38,444 nt of DNA from Niabella sp. GTDB lineage: Bacteria; Bacteroidota; Bacteroidia; Chitinophagales; Chitinophagaceae. The stretch is taken from contig JAGIAQ010000033.1 in the NCBI GenBank assembly GCA_017744795.1, positions 1 through 38,444 on the forward strand, given 5' to 3'. The first letter of the stretch is position 1. Every line of letters starts with the position of its first letter. The notes beneath the pieces were generated by a model. That model was not told where the DNA came from. It did not search any database and saw nothing but the letters and a program-made list of their open reading frames with translations. Shown one piece after another: positions 8,336 through 16,995 of this stretch. Both the position numbers and the translations under genes were made by a program.

Positions 8336-10801
8336 ATGAAACTCTTAGCTGCATTAGCATTGTTGCTTACCTGCCAGATCACCACACAGGCACAACAAAT
8401 TTCGGGAACGGTAAAAGATGAAACCGGAAAAAACATCGATAAGGCAACAGTATCTTTATTAAAAGCCAAAGACTCGTCAATCGTAAAATTAAATGCAACA
8501 AAATCCGGGAGCTATACATTTGAAATTGCCGCCAGTGGAAAATACCTGGTAATGGCCACCAATGTGGGTTATACAGCTGCTTACTCACAGCCTTTCGATT
8601 ATAGCGGAGCCGCGGTAAAGCTGAACGATATCATTTTGCAAAAAGCAAGTACCCAACTTGCGGGTGTGGTGGTTACCGCAAAAAAACCATTGGTTGAGGT
8701 AAAAGCTGACAAGATGGTTGTGAATGTGGAAGGTACCATCAATGCCACTGGTAATGACGGTATTGACCTGCTGCGGCGCTCTCCGGGTGTGATCGTTGAT
8801 AAAGATGATAATATTTCCATGATGGGAAAAAGCGGCGTAGAGGTTTATATAGATGGGAAACCCAGTCCGCTCAAAGGATCTGACCTGGGCAACTACCTGC
8901 GTTCGCTGCAATCCTCCAGTATTGAGAGCATTGAACTGATCACTAATCCATCTGCTAAATATGAAGCATCCGGCAATGCGGGCATCATCAACATCAAACT
9001 CAAAAAAGATAAAACGCTGGGTACAAATGGTAGCGTTACGGCGGGTTATAATATCGGGATCTACAGTAAATACAATGGCGGGATCTCTCTAAATCACCGG
9101 ACAAAAAAATTCAATATTTTTGGGAATTATAATTATAGTCAGGGCTTAAACGCCACCAATCTGGGGCTCTATCGTGATGTTGCTGACTCTATCTTTGATC
9201 AGCATACCAATATGAACGGTAAGCTGCGTAGTCACAATATAAAAGCCGGGGTGGATTATTATATCAATAAAAAAAGTACCGTCGGTATTGTAGCTAATTC
9301 TGTACTGAGCAATAATGGCTTTTACAGCGTCGGTCCGATGGCAATCATTCCTAAATCGACAGGGATAACCGATCGCACCCTGTATGCTAATACCTCCGCC
9401 GATGGCAAAAGAAATAACTATAGCGTGAATGGTAACTACCGGTATGCCGATACCAGTGGCCATGAACTGAATGTAGACCTGGATTACGCTCGCTACGATA
9501 ATAATACGGATCAGCATATTTCAAACATTTATTACCAGGGAACAGGCGGTGCTATTCTAAGTAAAAACCTGTACAGTATGTATACGCCCACAGGTATCGA
9601 TATTTATTCTATAAAAACAGATTACCAGCAGCGGTTTTTAAAGGGTACATTGGGGTATGGTTTTAAACTGGGATGGGTAAACACCGATAATAATTTTCAG
9701 CGGTTTAATGATAATGTGACGCCCGCTCAGCCAGACCGGGATAATAGTAACAAATTCGATTACAAGGAAAATGTGAACGCCGCCTATGCAAATTATAACC
9801 GCCAGTACAAAGGATTTATGGTACAGGCCGGATTGCGGGTAGAGAATACGCATTCCCAGGGGCGTTCGACCGGTGAGGTGTGGGATAAAAACAGTAATCA
9901 GTACCTCCCCTATGATTCGAGTCTGAACCGGAACTATACCGGCCTGTTTCCCAGCGCAGCTGTGACTATTAACAAGAACCCGATGAAGCAATGGAACTTT
10001 ACTTTCAGCCGCCGGATCGACCGCCCCAATTACAGCGCCCTTAATCCTTTTGTAATGGCGCTGAATGACTACACCTACCAAAAAGGGAATACGCAGCTGA
10101 CCCCGCAGTACACCAATAGCTTTGGCATTACCTACACCTATAAATATAAATTAAACACCACGCTGAACTATAGTCATGTCAAAGATCTGTTTGCCCAGAT
10201 CCCGGAAGTTGTAGATTCATCTAAATCACTCCAAACAACAAAAAATCTGGCATCGCAGGATGTGGTAAGTCTGAACATCAGTTATCCGTTCAGCTATAAA
10301 TCCTACAGTTTATTTACTAACCTGAGCTCGAACTATTCAAAGTATAAAGCCAACTATGGACCGAACAGGCAGATCAACGCTGATGCATTTGCAATGAACC
10401 TTTTTACACAGAGCACGCTGAAGTTTGCCAAGACCTGGACGGCAGAGGTGAGCACCTTGTATCTTTCCCCTTTTGTGTGGCAGGGTGCCTTTAAAGGAAA
10501 GGCGATGGGCTTTGTAGATGCAGGATTGCAAAAGACAGTATTAAAAGGACAAGGGACGTTGAAAGCTTCTGTAAGTGATATTTTTAAAACCATGCACTTC
10601 AGAGGGAACAGTGATTACGCCGGGCAAATTGTGAATGTACACGCCAACTGGGAAAGCCGCCAGTTTAAACTCAACTTTACCTACCGCTTTGGTAGTGCGC
10701 AGATAAAAGCTGCCAGACAGCGGAAGACAGGGCTGGATGAAGAAAAAGGCCGTACCGGGGATTCAGGAGGCACTCCCGGCAGCTCTGGTCAAAAGCAATA
10801 A
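8336..10801 (+). CDS. TonB-dependent receptor-like outer membrane protein, paralog 3
   Basis: An 821-residue outer-membrane protein with the same architecture as its two upstream neighbours: signal peptide (1-20, ending QAQ), regulatory-like beta-sandwich, GVVVTAKKPLVEVKADKMVVNV linker, plug (MMGKSGVEVYIDGKPSPLKG, NPSAKYEASGNAGIINIKLKK) and barrel (RRIDRPNYSALNPF, GNTQLTPQYTNSFG). It is more divergent: the plug has GTINATGNDGIDLLRRSPGV, and the tail after FTYRFGSAQ is different and rich in Gly, Ser and Lys. It carries its own operator-like repeats and promoter, so it need not be co-transcribed with paralog 2. A strong terminator follows 32 bases after the stop. Confidence 0.92.
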   Translation: MKLLAALALLLTCQITTQAQQISGTVKDETGKNIDKATVSLLKAKDSSIVKLNATKSGSYTFEIAASGKYLVMATNVGYTAAYSQPFDYSGAAVKLNDIILQKASTQLAGVVVTAKKPLVEVKADKMVVNVEGTINATGNDGIDLLRRSPGVIVDKDDNISMMGKSGVEVYIDGKPSPLKGSDLGNYLRSLQSSSIESIELITNPSAKYEASGNAGIINIKLKKDKTLGTNGSVTAGYNIGIYSKYNGGISLNHRTKKFNIFGNYNYSQGLNATNLGLYRDVADSIFDQHTNMNGKLRSHNIKAGVDYYINKKSTVGIVANSVLSNNGFYSVGPMAIIPKSTGITDRTLYANTSADGKRNNYSVNGNYRYADTSGHELNVDLDYARYDNNTDQHISNIYYQGTGGAILSKNLYSMYTPTGIDIYSIKTDYQQRFLKGTLGYGFKLGWVNTDNNFQRFNDNVTPAQPDRDNSNKFDYKENVNAAYANYNRQYKGFMVQAGLRVENTHSQGRSTGEVWDKNSNQYLPYDSSLNRNYTGLFPSAAVTINKNPMKQWNFTFSRRIDRPNYSALNPFVMALNDYTYQKGNTQLTPQYTNSFGITYTYKYKLNTTLNYSHVKDLFAQIPEVVDSSKSLQTTKNLASQDVVSLNISYPFSYKSYSLFTNLSSNYSKYKANYGPNRQINADAFAMNLFTQSTLKFAKTWTAEVSTLYLSPFVWQGAFKGKAMGFVDAGLQKTVLKGQGTLKASVSDIFKTMHFRGNSDYAGQIVNVHANWESRQFKLNFTYRFGSAQIKAARQRKTGLDEEKGRTGDSGGTPGSSGQKQ

Positions 10802-10832
10802 CCCTCTTAGTTTTGTTGGTGAACAGGTAAAA

Positions 10833-10862
10833 GGTTGCCGGAATTTTCCGGCAGCCTTTTTT
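10833..10862 (+). terminator. Terminator of the receptor cluster
   Basis: An 11-bp stem (10833-10843 with 10846-10856, one G-U pair) and a two-base loop are followed by six T residues, 32 bases after the stop of receptor 3. Confidence 0.92.
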
Positions 10863-10970
10863 ATTGGAATTTAAAGTTGTACCAGGCCGGTAAGGCGGCA
10901 AATCAGAGGAGACTGCAAAAGAAAATTTTCCCGTTTTTCCGGCTTCCCGGCTATTAAGTCACTCTTGAAC

Positions 10971-10978
10971 TATCTTTG
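10971..10978 (+). promoter_or_regulatory. -7 box (TATCTTTG) of tsaE, near-leaderless
   Basis: Exact TAnnTTTG match ending four bases before the tsaE ATG at 10983. It decides the start: an in-frame alternative at 10965 lies upstream of and across this box. Confidence 0.75.
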
Positions 10979-10982
10979 TCCT

Positions 10983-11396
10983 ATGGAAAAAGTATTTTCT
11001 TTAAGCAATATAATACAAGCCGCCAGCTGGCTGCTGGAAAACCTGGGCGATAAAAAAGTTGTTGCTTTTTACGGCGAAATGGGGGCCGGCAAAACCACGT
11101 TCATTTACACCCTGTGCCAGATAATGGAAGTGGAAGATATGGTAAGCAGCCCTACCTTTTCCATTATTAATGAATACAAGTTTACTGATGGCTCTATCTA
11201 TCATATGGATCTGTACCGGTTGCGGGATGAAGAAGAAGCCGTAAGAGCCGGAGTAGAGGATTGTTTATACAGCGGACATTATTGCTTTGTGGAATGGCCC
11301 GAGAAAGCCCCGGATCTGTTTCCGGAAGCAACCCTGTTTGTGTCCGTTTCAGTAGTGGACGATCAAAACAGGAAAATAGAAATACTCCCAAAATAA
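10983..11396 (+). CDS. tsaE: tRNA t6A biosynthesis ATPase TsaE
   Basis: Cytoplasmic ATPase that works with TsaB and TsaD to place threonylcarbamoyl-adenosine at position 37 of ANN-decoding tRNAs. The 137-residue length is typical. The P-loop GEMGAGKT is at residues 31-38, followed by the family segments SSPTFSIINEY and HMDLYRLRDEEEA and the C-terminal CFVEWPEKAPDLFP. The start at 10983 is chosen because the -7 box ends four bases before it. The tsaB partner is also in this window (37 kb, minus strand) with the same box-to-ATG spacing. Alanine dehydrogenase follows after a 160-base gap rich in repeats. Confidence 0.95.
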   Translation: MEKVFSLSNIIQAASWLLENLGDKKVVAFYGEMGAGKTTFIYTLCQIMEVEDMVSSPTFSIINEYKFTDGSIYHMDLYRLRDEEEAVRAGVEDCLYSGHYCFVEWPEKAPDLFPEATLFVSVSVVDDQNRKIEILPK

Positions 11397-11420
11397 GCTA
11401 ACTTTGTTTACCGCAGTTGT

Positions 11421-11498
11421 GCAGCTATTCGAGGCGTCTTTCGCAGCTATTCGGGGCGTCCTTCGCCTCGAATCCTTATTCTATCGCCTAAGGCGATA
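11421..11498. repeat. 22-bp tandem duplication with nested inverted repeats
   Basis: Two adjacent 22-bp copies (11421-11442 and 11443-11464, two differences) start GCAGCTATTCG. ATTCGAGGCG (11427-11436) is the exact reverse complement of CGCCTCGAAT (11464-11473). A separate hairpin TATCGCC-TAA-GGCGATA follows at 11482-11498. The tract lies in the tsaE-ald gap and could fold into stacked hairpins in RNA. Confidence 0.75.
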
Positions 11499-11506
11499 AA
11501 TGAAAA

Positions 11507-11541
11507 GACCGGGTTGCTGTGCATTCAACCGGATCATTTTT
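11507..11541 (+). terminator. Possible terminator between tsaE and ald
   Basis: Imperfect stem CCGGGTTG / CAACCGG (one bulge) around an eight- to nine-base loop, then ATTTTTT. It ends ~15 bases before the ald start, so it could also act in the ald leader. Confidence 0.4.
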
Positions 11542-11556
11542 TAGTATACATCTTTT

Positions 11557-12771
11557 ATGAGTAAGATAAAGGCCATAGTGAGCACCTCGTTCAGTTATGA
11601 AACCCAGGCTGAAACGCTGGATATCCGTATAAAAGGCGGTGGCCTTACGATCGGCATCACTAAAGAAATTGCTTTTCAGGAAAACCGGGTGTCTCTTACG
11701 CCGGATGCGGTTGCCGTTCTGGTAAGTAACGGTCACACAGTAATGGTAGAGCACAATGCAGGAGATGCGGCTCACTATCGCGATGCGGAATACAGCGAAG
11801 CCGGGGCCAAAATCGTTTATTCCAGGGAAGATGTGTTTAAGGCGCCCATTCTTTTAAAAAGCGCACCGGTTATAGAAGAAGATCTGCCACTGCTTCAGTT
11901 TGGGCAGATCATCATTTCCCCCCTGCACTTATCCGTTTTGCAAAGGGAAGTGCTGCACGCCATGATGCAAAAAAAAATTACGGCACTTTCTTTTGAGAAC
12001 CTGAAGGACGATACCGACAATTATCCCATCGTGCGCAGCATGAGTGAGATCGCCGGGAGTGCTGTGATGCTCATCGCGGCACAATACCTGAGTTCTGCAA
12101 ATTATGGAAAGGGGGTATTGTTGGGAGGGATCACGGGTATTGCACCTACCAAAGTGGTTATCATTGGTGCAGGCATTGTAGGGGAATATGCGGCCCGCGC
12201 GGCACTGGCATTAGGAGCTTCTGTAAAATTATTTGATAGTAATATTTCCCGTTTAAAGCGATTGGAAAATACCATTGGTCACCGGTTGTGGACCTCGGTA
12301 CTGGAGCCTAAACTGCTGGCTAAACAATTAAAAACCTGCGAAGTGGCGGTGGGGGCGCTGGCCAATGAATCGGGCAGAAGTCCGCTTGTGGTTACGGAGG
12401 AAATGGTAAGCGGCATGCGCCAGGGCTCGGTGATCATTGATGCTACTATTGACCGGGGCGGCTGCTTTGAAACTTCAGAGGTTACTTCTCATGAAAGTCC
12501 GATCTTTTTGAAATACGGCGTTATCCATTATTGTGTGCCCAATATTCCTTCGGGCTTTGCACGTACCGCCTCGCAGGCCATCAGTAATGTATTAACCCCC
12601 CTGCTGGTTGAAGCCGGCGACGAAGGCGGTATTGAAAAGCTGGTATGGCACCAGCTGCACCTCCGGAACGGTATTTACCTGTTCCGCGGGCACCTCACCA
12701 ATTTTTATTTAAGTCAGCGGTTTGACCTGAAATATACGGATCTGAACCTGCTGATTGCTAGTCAGCGATAA
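11557..12771 (+). CDS. ald: Alanine dehydrogenase
   Basis: NAD-dependent interconversion of L-alanine with pyruvate and ammonia. At 404 residues it is longer than the ~370 of Ald from Mycobacterium or Bacillus, mostly because of a ~28-residue N-terminal extension before the usual start (LTIGITKEI). Conserved elements: K101 in LLKSAP and H124 in ISPLH, equivalent to the catalytic Lys/His pair; ENLKDDTDNYPIVRSMSEIAGSAV; the dinucleotide-binding GAGIVGE at 204-210; and a C-terminal CVPNIPSGFARTAS. The family includes lysine-oxidising relatives (saccharopine dehydrogenase-like), but the match is to the Ald branch. A perfect 11-bp hairpin lies just after the stop. Confidence 0.9.
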   Translation: MSKIKAIVSTSFSYETQAETLDIRIKGGGLTIGITKEIAFQENRVSLTPDAVAVLVSNGHTVMVEHNAGDAAHYRDAEYSEAGAKIVYSREDVFKAPILLKSAPVIEEDLPLLQFGQIIISPLHLSVLQREVLHAMMQKKITALSFENLKDDTDNYPIVRSMSEIAGSAVMLIAAQYLSSANYGKGVLLGGITGIAPTKVVIIGAGIVGEYAARAALALGASVKLFDSNISRLKRLENTIGHRLWTSVLEPKLLAKQLKTCEVAVGALANESGRSPLVVTEEMVSGMRQGSVIIDATIDRGGCFETSEVTSHESPIFLKYGVIHYCVPNIPSGFARTASQAISNVLTPLLVEAGDEGGIEKLVWHQLHLRNGIYLFRGHLTNFYLSQRFDLKYTDLNLLIASQR

Positions 12772-12776
12772 CAGAT

Positions 12777-12802
12777 CTATAAGGTTTCCTAAAACCTTAT
12801 AG
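12777..12802 (+). terminator. Hairpin after ald (weak terminator)
   Basis: Perfect 11-bp stem CTATAAGGTTT / AAACCTTATAG with a four-base loop, six bases after the ald stop. There is no long T-run (GTCTTTAC follows), and the hflX promoter begins ten bases later. Confidence 0.55.
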
Positions 12803-12812
12803 GTCTTTACGC

Positions 12813-12820
12813 TAACTTTG
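12813..12820 (+). promoter_or_regulatory. -7 box (TAACTTTG) of hflX, near-leaderless
   Basis: TAnnTTTG match ending seven bases before the hflX ATG at 12828, directly after the ald hairpin. Confidence 0.7.
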
Positions 12821-12827
12821 CCGGCTA

Positions 12828-14015
12828 ATGCTAGACAAAAAGAATGTAATACAGGGAACGGAAACCGCTGTTATTGTTGGGGTGGTTACCAAAGAGCAAA
12901 CTGAGCAACAGGTAAACGAATATCTGGATGAACTGGCGTTTCTGGCGGAAACCGCCGGCGCGGAAACCAAAAAAAGATTTATTCAAAAACTGGCGCATCC
13001 GGACACGCGCACTTTCGTAGGGAAAGGAAAGCTGGAAGAGATCAATCAATATATCAAAACGCATGGAATTAACCTGGTGATCTTTGATGATGAGCTTACC
13101 GGAGCGCAACTCAATAATATTGAAAAGGTCATCAACACTAAAACCATCGACCGCTCGGATCTTATCCTGGATATTTTCGCCCGCAGGGCAAAAACCGCAG
13201 AGGCAAAGGCACAGGTAGAACTGGCGCAATACCAATATATTTTGCCACGCTTACGCGGGATGTGGAAACACCTGGAACGCCTCGGGGGCGGTATTGGCAC
13301 AAGAGGCCCTGGGGAAACGGAGATCGAGACGGACCGTCGTATCGTTCGTGAAAAAATCTCTTTGCTGCGTAACCGTTTAAAAGAAATAGACAAACAATCA
13401 GCAACCCAGCGAAAGAACCGTGGCGAATTTATACGTGTGGCATTGGTGGGCTATACCAACGTGGGCAAAAGCACGCTGATGAATCTGCTGAGCAAGCGGG
13501 ATGTGTTTGCCGAAAACAAATTATTCGCCACGCTGGATACAACTACCAGCAAAGTGGTTTTTGAGAACACGCCTTTTCTTTTGAGCGATACGGTAGGGTT
13601 TATCCGCAAGTTGCCGCATCACCTGATCGAGAGTTTTAAAAGCACGCTGGACGAAGTACGGGAATCGGATATACTGATCCACGTCATTGATATTTCGCAT
13701 CCGCAATATGAAGACCAGATGGCGGTAGTGAACAAAACCCTGCAGGAGCTGAAAGCCGGCGATAAACCCGTGATCACGGTGTTTAATAAAATGGACCTTT
13801 ACGAGAAAAATACTTTTGATGAGTGGCTGGGCGCCGATACCAAAAAAGAGATCCTTCAGGATCTGTACGACCGGTGGAACAATGAAACCGGTGGGAACGC
13901 TGTGTTTGTGTCAGCAACAGAACGGAGAAATGTAGAAGGTCTGCGATCCACCATTTTAAATAAAGTGAAGGAATTATACCAGGTGCGGTATCCATATAAG
14001 ACAATGTTTTATTAG
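12828..14015 (+). CDS. hflX: Ribosome-associated GTPase HflX
   Basis: GTPase that binds the 50S E-site region and splits or rescues stalled ribosomes under stress. The 395-residue protein has an N-terminal HflX domain (~15-130, with HPDTRTFVGKGKLEEI), a coiled-coil linker with glycine-rich GGGIGTRGPGETEIE (153-167), and a G domain with G1 GYTNVGKST (208-216), G3 DTVGF (254-258) and G4 NKMD (320-323). Length is slightly short of E. coli HflX (426), lacking much of its C-terminal tail. It has its own promoter. No hfq or miaA neighbour, unlike in enterobacteria. Confidence 0.96.
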   Translation: MLDKKNVIQGTETAVIVGVVTKEQTEQQVNEYLDELAFLAETAGAETKKRFIQKLAHPDTRTFVGKGKLEEINQYIKTHGINLVIFDDELTGAQLNNIEKVINTKTIDRSDLILDIFARRAKTAEAKAQVELAQYQYILPRLRGMWKHLERLGGGIGTRGPGETEIETDRRIVREKISLLRNRLKEIDKQSATQRKNRGEFIRVALVGYTNVGKSTLMNLLSKRDVFAENKLFATLDTTTSKVVFENTPFLLSDTVGFIRKLPHHLIESFKSTLDEVRESDILIHVIDISHPQYEDQMAVVNKTLQELKAGDKPVITVFNKMDLYEKNTFDEWLGADTKKEILQDLYDRWNNETGGNAVFVSATERRNVEGLRSTILNKVKELYQVRYPYKTMFY

Positions 14016-14338
14016 GAGTATCAACGCTTAATTACGGAAGCGACGACATACAGTCGCGCCGTTCTTCAACAAACAATCCTTCAACTACAACGCTTCATCT
14101 CGACTAGAGGATTTGTGTGCACAAAATCCATGAATGGGGTGACATAGTAACTTTGAAGAAGCAGACTACAGCGGCGGTGCTGGCTGCAAAAAGTATTGTT
14201 AGTATAAGGAAGTTTAATTTCATGGTTGTGTTTGAAATGATTGTTGCCATGACTTATGATTTATACGTCCTGGCCGGAAAGCTGTGGAACATATGTGACC
14301 TGCGCGACGGAGAGCTGAAATTGGGGGTTAGTTTTCTT
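14016..14338. other. Gene-poor interval hflX to Kelch lipoprotein
   Basis: About 320 bases with no convincing gene. A 76-codon plus-strand frame (14117-14347) has no recognisable domain or ribosome-binding site and runs into the convergent lipoprotein gene. A TAACTTTG box occurs at ~14147-14154 inside it but leads to no good start. A short GCGAC...GTCGC inverted repeat lies near 14040-14056. No terminator with a T-run was found. Confidence 0.5.
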
Positions 14339-16036
14339 CTACTTTAATACCAGTTTGGTAACTGTTTTTGTGTAGGTGTCTCCAACTCCGTTCACGCCCT
14401 TTCCTGCAAAAATGAATTCATTGTTATTGGAATACAGCATGCCTCCGGATACATCATACAACGGGGAAACAACTTCCCTGAGCTTTTCCGTGGCCGGATC
14501 GAACTCCCAGTTTTTAACCCTGGTATAACCATAACCCACTCCCCCGGCAAATCTTTCCCAACAGTCGAAAATATATCCTTTGCCATTGTAACTAAAACAG
14601 GTCGAACTGGTAAAGGGATATGGGCCGGCCCCGGGCCCCGGAGACCTGATCAGCCTCCAGGAGTCATTTGGGATATCATATTCCCAGATCTCATTTGTAA
14701 ATAAGTAACTGTCATAATTGCTTTCCAGCCAGCCGCCAGCCATATAGGCTTTATTGCCGATAACAAAGCTTCCGGCTTGCGTCCGGCTTCGGCCGGGAAA
14801 ATCCCTTAGTCGCGTCCATTGGCCATTGGCGGTGTTATATTTCCAGAATTGATTTCTGAAATACTGGGTGTAATATCCGTCGGAAGTGAAAATATCTTTT
14901 CCCGAGGTTCCCGTACCAAAATATATAGAGCCATTATATTGAAACGCATAGGTTTGGCTGCGAACGCCTTCCGGAATGGAGTCCCTTTTGATCCAATCGT
15001 TATTTGAAAAATCGTATTCCAATACATTCGCCAGCGGCGACCTGGGCTTAAAAAGCTGAGGCGGTAAATCCGGGTCGTCATACGCGCCGCTGATCACCAA
15101 AAACCGGTCGCCCACGGGCTGAACAAGTGGAGTGGTGAATTTCATAGCGTGCTTAGGAGCAATAAATTTCCATTCATTTGTTGCGGGATTATATTCTCTG
15201 ATCTCATTAAAACTCACAGTTTCGCCGGAGGCGCCAAGATACCATTGCGAATAGGCGCCTCCAACCAGGTACCCTTTTCCCTTAAATGGAACAGCCGAAA
15301 AGCTTTGTATATTATTGTCCGCATTTGTATTGGGGTTTACCTGAACCTCATAAGCGCCGAGAGAGAACCATTTCCCGAAATAGATATAACAGAAATCATT
15401 TGTTTCAAGTCCCAGACTTGAAATTTTAATTCTTCTGCTGCCTGAAGCAATCGTTTCCGGAATTTTAAAAAATATCGTGTTCTCCTGCCGTCCGGTAACC
15501 TTACACTCAGTTGTATCAATCCATACCCGCACCTCTGGTTTACTATTTCCTTTTGAATTGATGCGGATGGCATTAAGTTCTGAAGGGCTGCAATAGCTGT
15601 AGCTTGCGGAGCCGGTTGGGTAATCAATTTTAAGACTACCTGTTTTTATGATTTCTTCCATGCTAAAAGCAGAGTCCTTTCCATTGTTAACAAATAATTT
15701 TACTGAATAGGTTGTATTTCCTTTCAGACCGTCAATAATTGTTTTGTCAGAAACATTGGCCGCGGCGTCTTTACCAAGAATAAGCACTTTTTTGCCTGCA
15801 TTTGCATCGTCAGCCGGTTCTATAATCAGTCCATAGGAATTCAGTGATCCGCTTTTACTAAGGTCGACGGAATAGGAAATCTGAAAAACATTTAAATCTG
15901 TTTGAGTAACCTGGCTGATCCCGAGTTTTGAATTGGGGAGAAGATTGGGAAGCTCTTTTTTCTCCTGGGTTTTAGAGCAGGAAAAACCAAGCAGGCAGAT
16001 GATGAACAGCAAAGGCAAGCATGTTAGTTTAAACAT
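14339..16036 (-). CDS. Kelch-repeat outer-surface lipoprotein
   Basis: Predicted lipoprotein of 565 residues from the ATG at 16036: signal sequence ending LLGFSC with lipidated Cys20. An upstream in-frame Met (16063) lies in the -7 box, so the later start is preferred. An Fn3/IPT-like N-terminal half (~30-215, with GLKGNTTYSVKLFVNNGKD) precedes about five Kelch-type beta-propeller blades, visible as repeated GKGYLVGG / EYNPATNEWKFIAP, EYDFSNNDWIKRDSIPEG, KYNTANGQWTRLRDFPG, EYDIPNDSWRLI and EFDPATEKL. Such proteins usually mediate surface binding; the ligand is unknown. It is transcribed alone. Confidence 0.85.
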   Translation of the reverse strand: MFKLTCLPLLFIICLLGFSCSKTQEKKELPNLLPNSKLGISQVTQTDLNVFQISYSVDLSKSGSLNSYGLIIEPADDANAGKKVLILGKDAAANVSDKTIIDGLKGNTTYSVKLFVNNGKDSAFSMEEIIKTGSLKIDYPTGSASYSYCSPSELNAIRINSKGNSKPEVRVWIDTTECKVTGRQENTIFFKIPETIASGSRRIKISSLGLETNDFCYIYFGKWFSLGAYEVQVNPNTNADNNIQSFSAVPFKGKGYLVGGAYSQWYLGASGETVSFNEIREYNPATNEWKFIAPKHAMKFTTPLVQPVGDRFLVISGAYDDPDLPPQLFKPRSPLANVLEYDFSNNDWIKRDSIPEGVRSQTYAFQYNGSIYFGTGTSGKDIFTSDGYYTQYFRNQFWKYNTANGQWTRLRDFPGRSRTQAGSFVIGNKAYMAGGWLESNYDSYLFTNEIWEYDIPNDSWRLIRSPGPGAGPYPFTSSTCFSYNGKGYIFDCWERFAGGVGYGYTRVKNWEFDPATEKLREVVSPLYDVSGGMLYSNNNEFIFAGKGVNGVGDTYTKTVTKLVLK

Positions 16037-16060
16037 AAGTTTAAGTTTTGTAAAGGAAGC

Positions 16061-16068
16061 CAAATTTA
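16061..16068 (-). promoter_or_regulatory. -7 box (TAAATTTG) of the Kelch lipoprotein
   Basis: On the minus strand CAAATTTA reads TAAATTTG, a TAnnTTTG match ending 24 bases before the ATG at 16036. Confidence 0.6.
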
Positions 16069-16137
16069 AAAAATAAATCTAAAACGACATCAGCGATTTT
16101 TTTGATTCCAAGTTTCGCGATGCTGGTGCCCACGCGG

Positions 16138-16758
16138 CTATTCTCCGCTTAATACAAAAACACTCACATCGGTCTCCGTATTATTAAGAATAATAGCAGT
16201 ATTCCACTGCTGTGTTGTTTTTGGAAGCAACGTTGTAATGAAGGGCTTTGCTACCAGCCGCTGCGGCGTGCTGATGATGATGGTAACTTTATGTTGCCAA
16301 AAATGGTTAATTACTTTTTTAAGCTCCACAAATACGGCGGGTTCATAATTTACATCGCTGAGCAAAACCACATCGGGCAAAGGCCGGGTTACGGCATCCC
16401 GCCAATCTAGGGCTATGGCAGTTACATTTTTCAGCTGTAATTGCTCCGCTGATTTTTTTATATAATCTGTGGCAAGGGCTTCTTTATCACTGATGGTTGC
16501 GTGTTGGGCGAAGGCGGCAGCATATAGGCCGGGCAAACCCAGGCCGGCCGCCAGTTCCAGCACTTGCTTGTTGGTAATATATTGAGGGTGCTGCTGTAAA
16601 AACACGCACAACCCTATTGCTGCGGGCCATACCTGCGCCCAGTAGGCTGCGTTTTTATTGCGCTGGTAGGTTTGTTGTACGAACTCGGGAGCGGGCATGC
16701 AAATTTCCAGCTTGTGATTGCCTATTACAAAGGCTTTTGATATAACGGGAAGCTGCAT
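16138..16758 (-). CDS. Class I SAM-dependent methyltransferase
   Basis: A 206-residue methyltransferase with a Rossmann fold: YWAQVWPAAIGL before motif I, then VLELAAGLGLPGLYAA (SAM-binding motif I), DKEALATDYIKKSAEQL (motif II region) and VVLLSDVNYEP (motif IV, the DxxY-like position). This arrangement resembles the METTL21/ETFB-lysine methyltransferase group, which methylates protein lysines, but small-molecule N-methyltransferases share it. The substrate is not predictable. It is isolated, with gaps of ~75 bases to the Kelch gene and ~240 to the nuclease, so the context gives no hint. Confidence 0.8.
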   Translation of the reverse strand: MQLPVISKAFVIGNHKLEICMPAPEFVQQTYQRNKNAAYWAQVWPAAIGLCVFLQQHPQYITNKQVLELAAGLGLPGLYAAAFAQHATISDKEALATDYIKKSAEQLQLKNVTAIALDWRDAVTRPLPDVVLLSDVNYEPAVFVELKKVINHFWQHKVTIIISTPQRLVAKPFITTLLPKTTQQWNTAIILNNTETDVSVFVLSGE

Positions 16759-16937
16759 GTGGGGTGATTAAAGCGGTAAATATAAAGCAGCAGCTTGATA
16801 TTTTGGCGGTCAGTTGATTCTTATTGAGGTGCTGAAGAGTGCGATCCCGCCTTCAGCGGGACAGGCTCCACGCAGCTGCTACTTGCACTGCTGCCCGGAC
16901 AATAATTACTGTGTATTCATTACAGCACATACTCCAA

Positions 16938-16965
16938 TAAAAAAGCGGGCCTTTTAAAAGCCCGC
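16938..16965 (-). terminator. Terminator of the nuclease operon
   Basis: On the minus strand GCGGGC-N9-GCCCGC (16945-16965) is followed by TTTTTTATT, starting ~30 bases after the nuclease stop. Confidence 0.88.
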
Positions 16966-16995
16966 CTGGTATAGAAAGTTTGGCTCTGTTATGAA

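Noticed and set aside
10965-10982. Upstream extension of tsaE (six codons)
   Set aside because: It crosses the TATCTTTG box; homologs start near MEKVFSLS.
14117-14347. Plus-strand reading frame of 76 codons between hflX and the Kelch lipoprotein gene
   Set aside because: No domain, signal peptide or ribosome-binding site; overlaps the convergent gene's end; composition is not gene-like.
16845-16870. Hairpin TCCCGC-CTTCA-GCGGGA as a terminator of the methyltransferase
   Set aside because: It is upstream of that gene on the minus strand, and no T-run follows; the nuclease terminator is a separate structure at 16938-16965.
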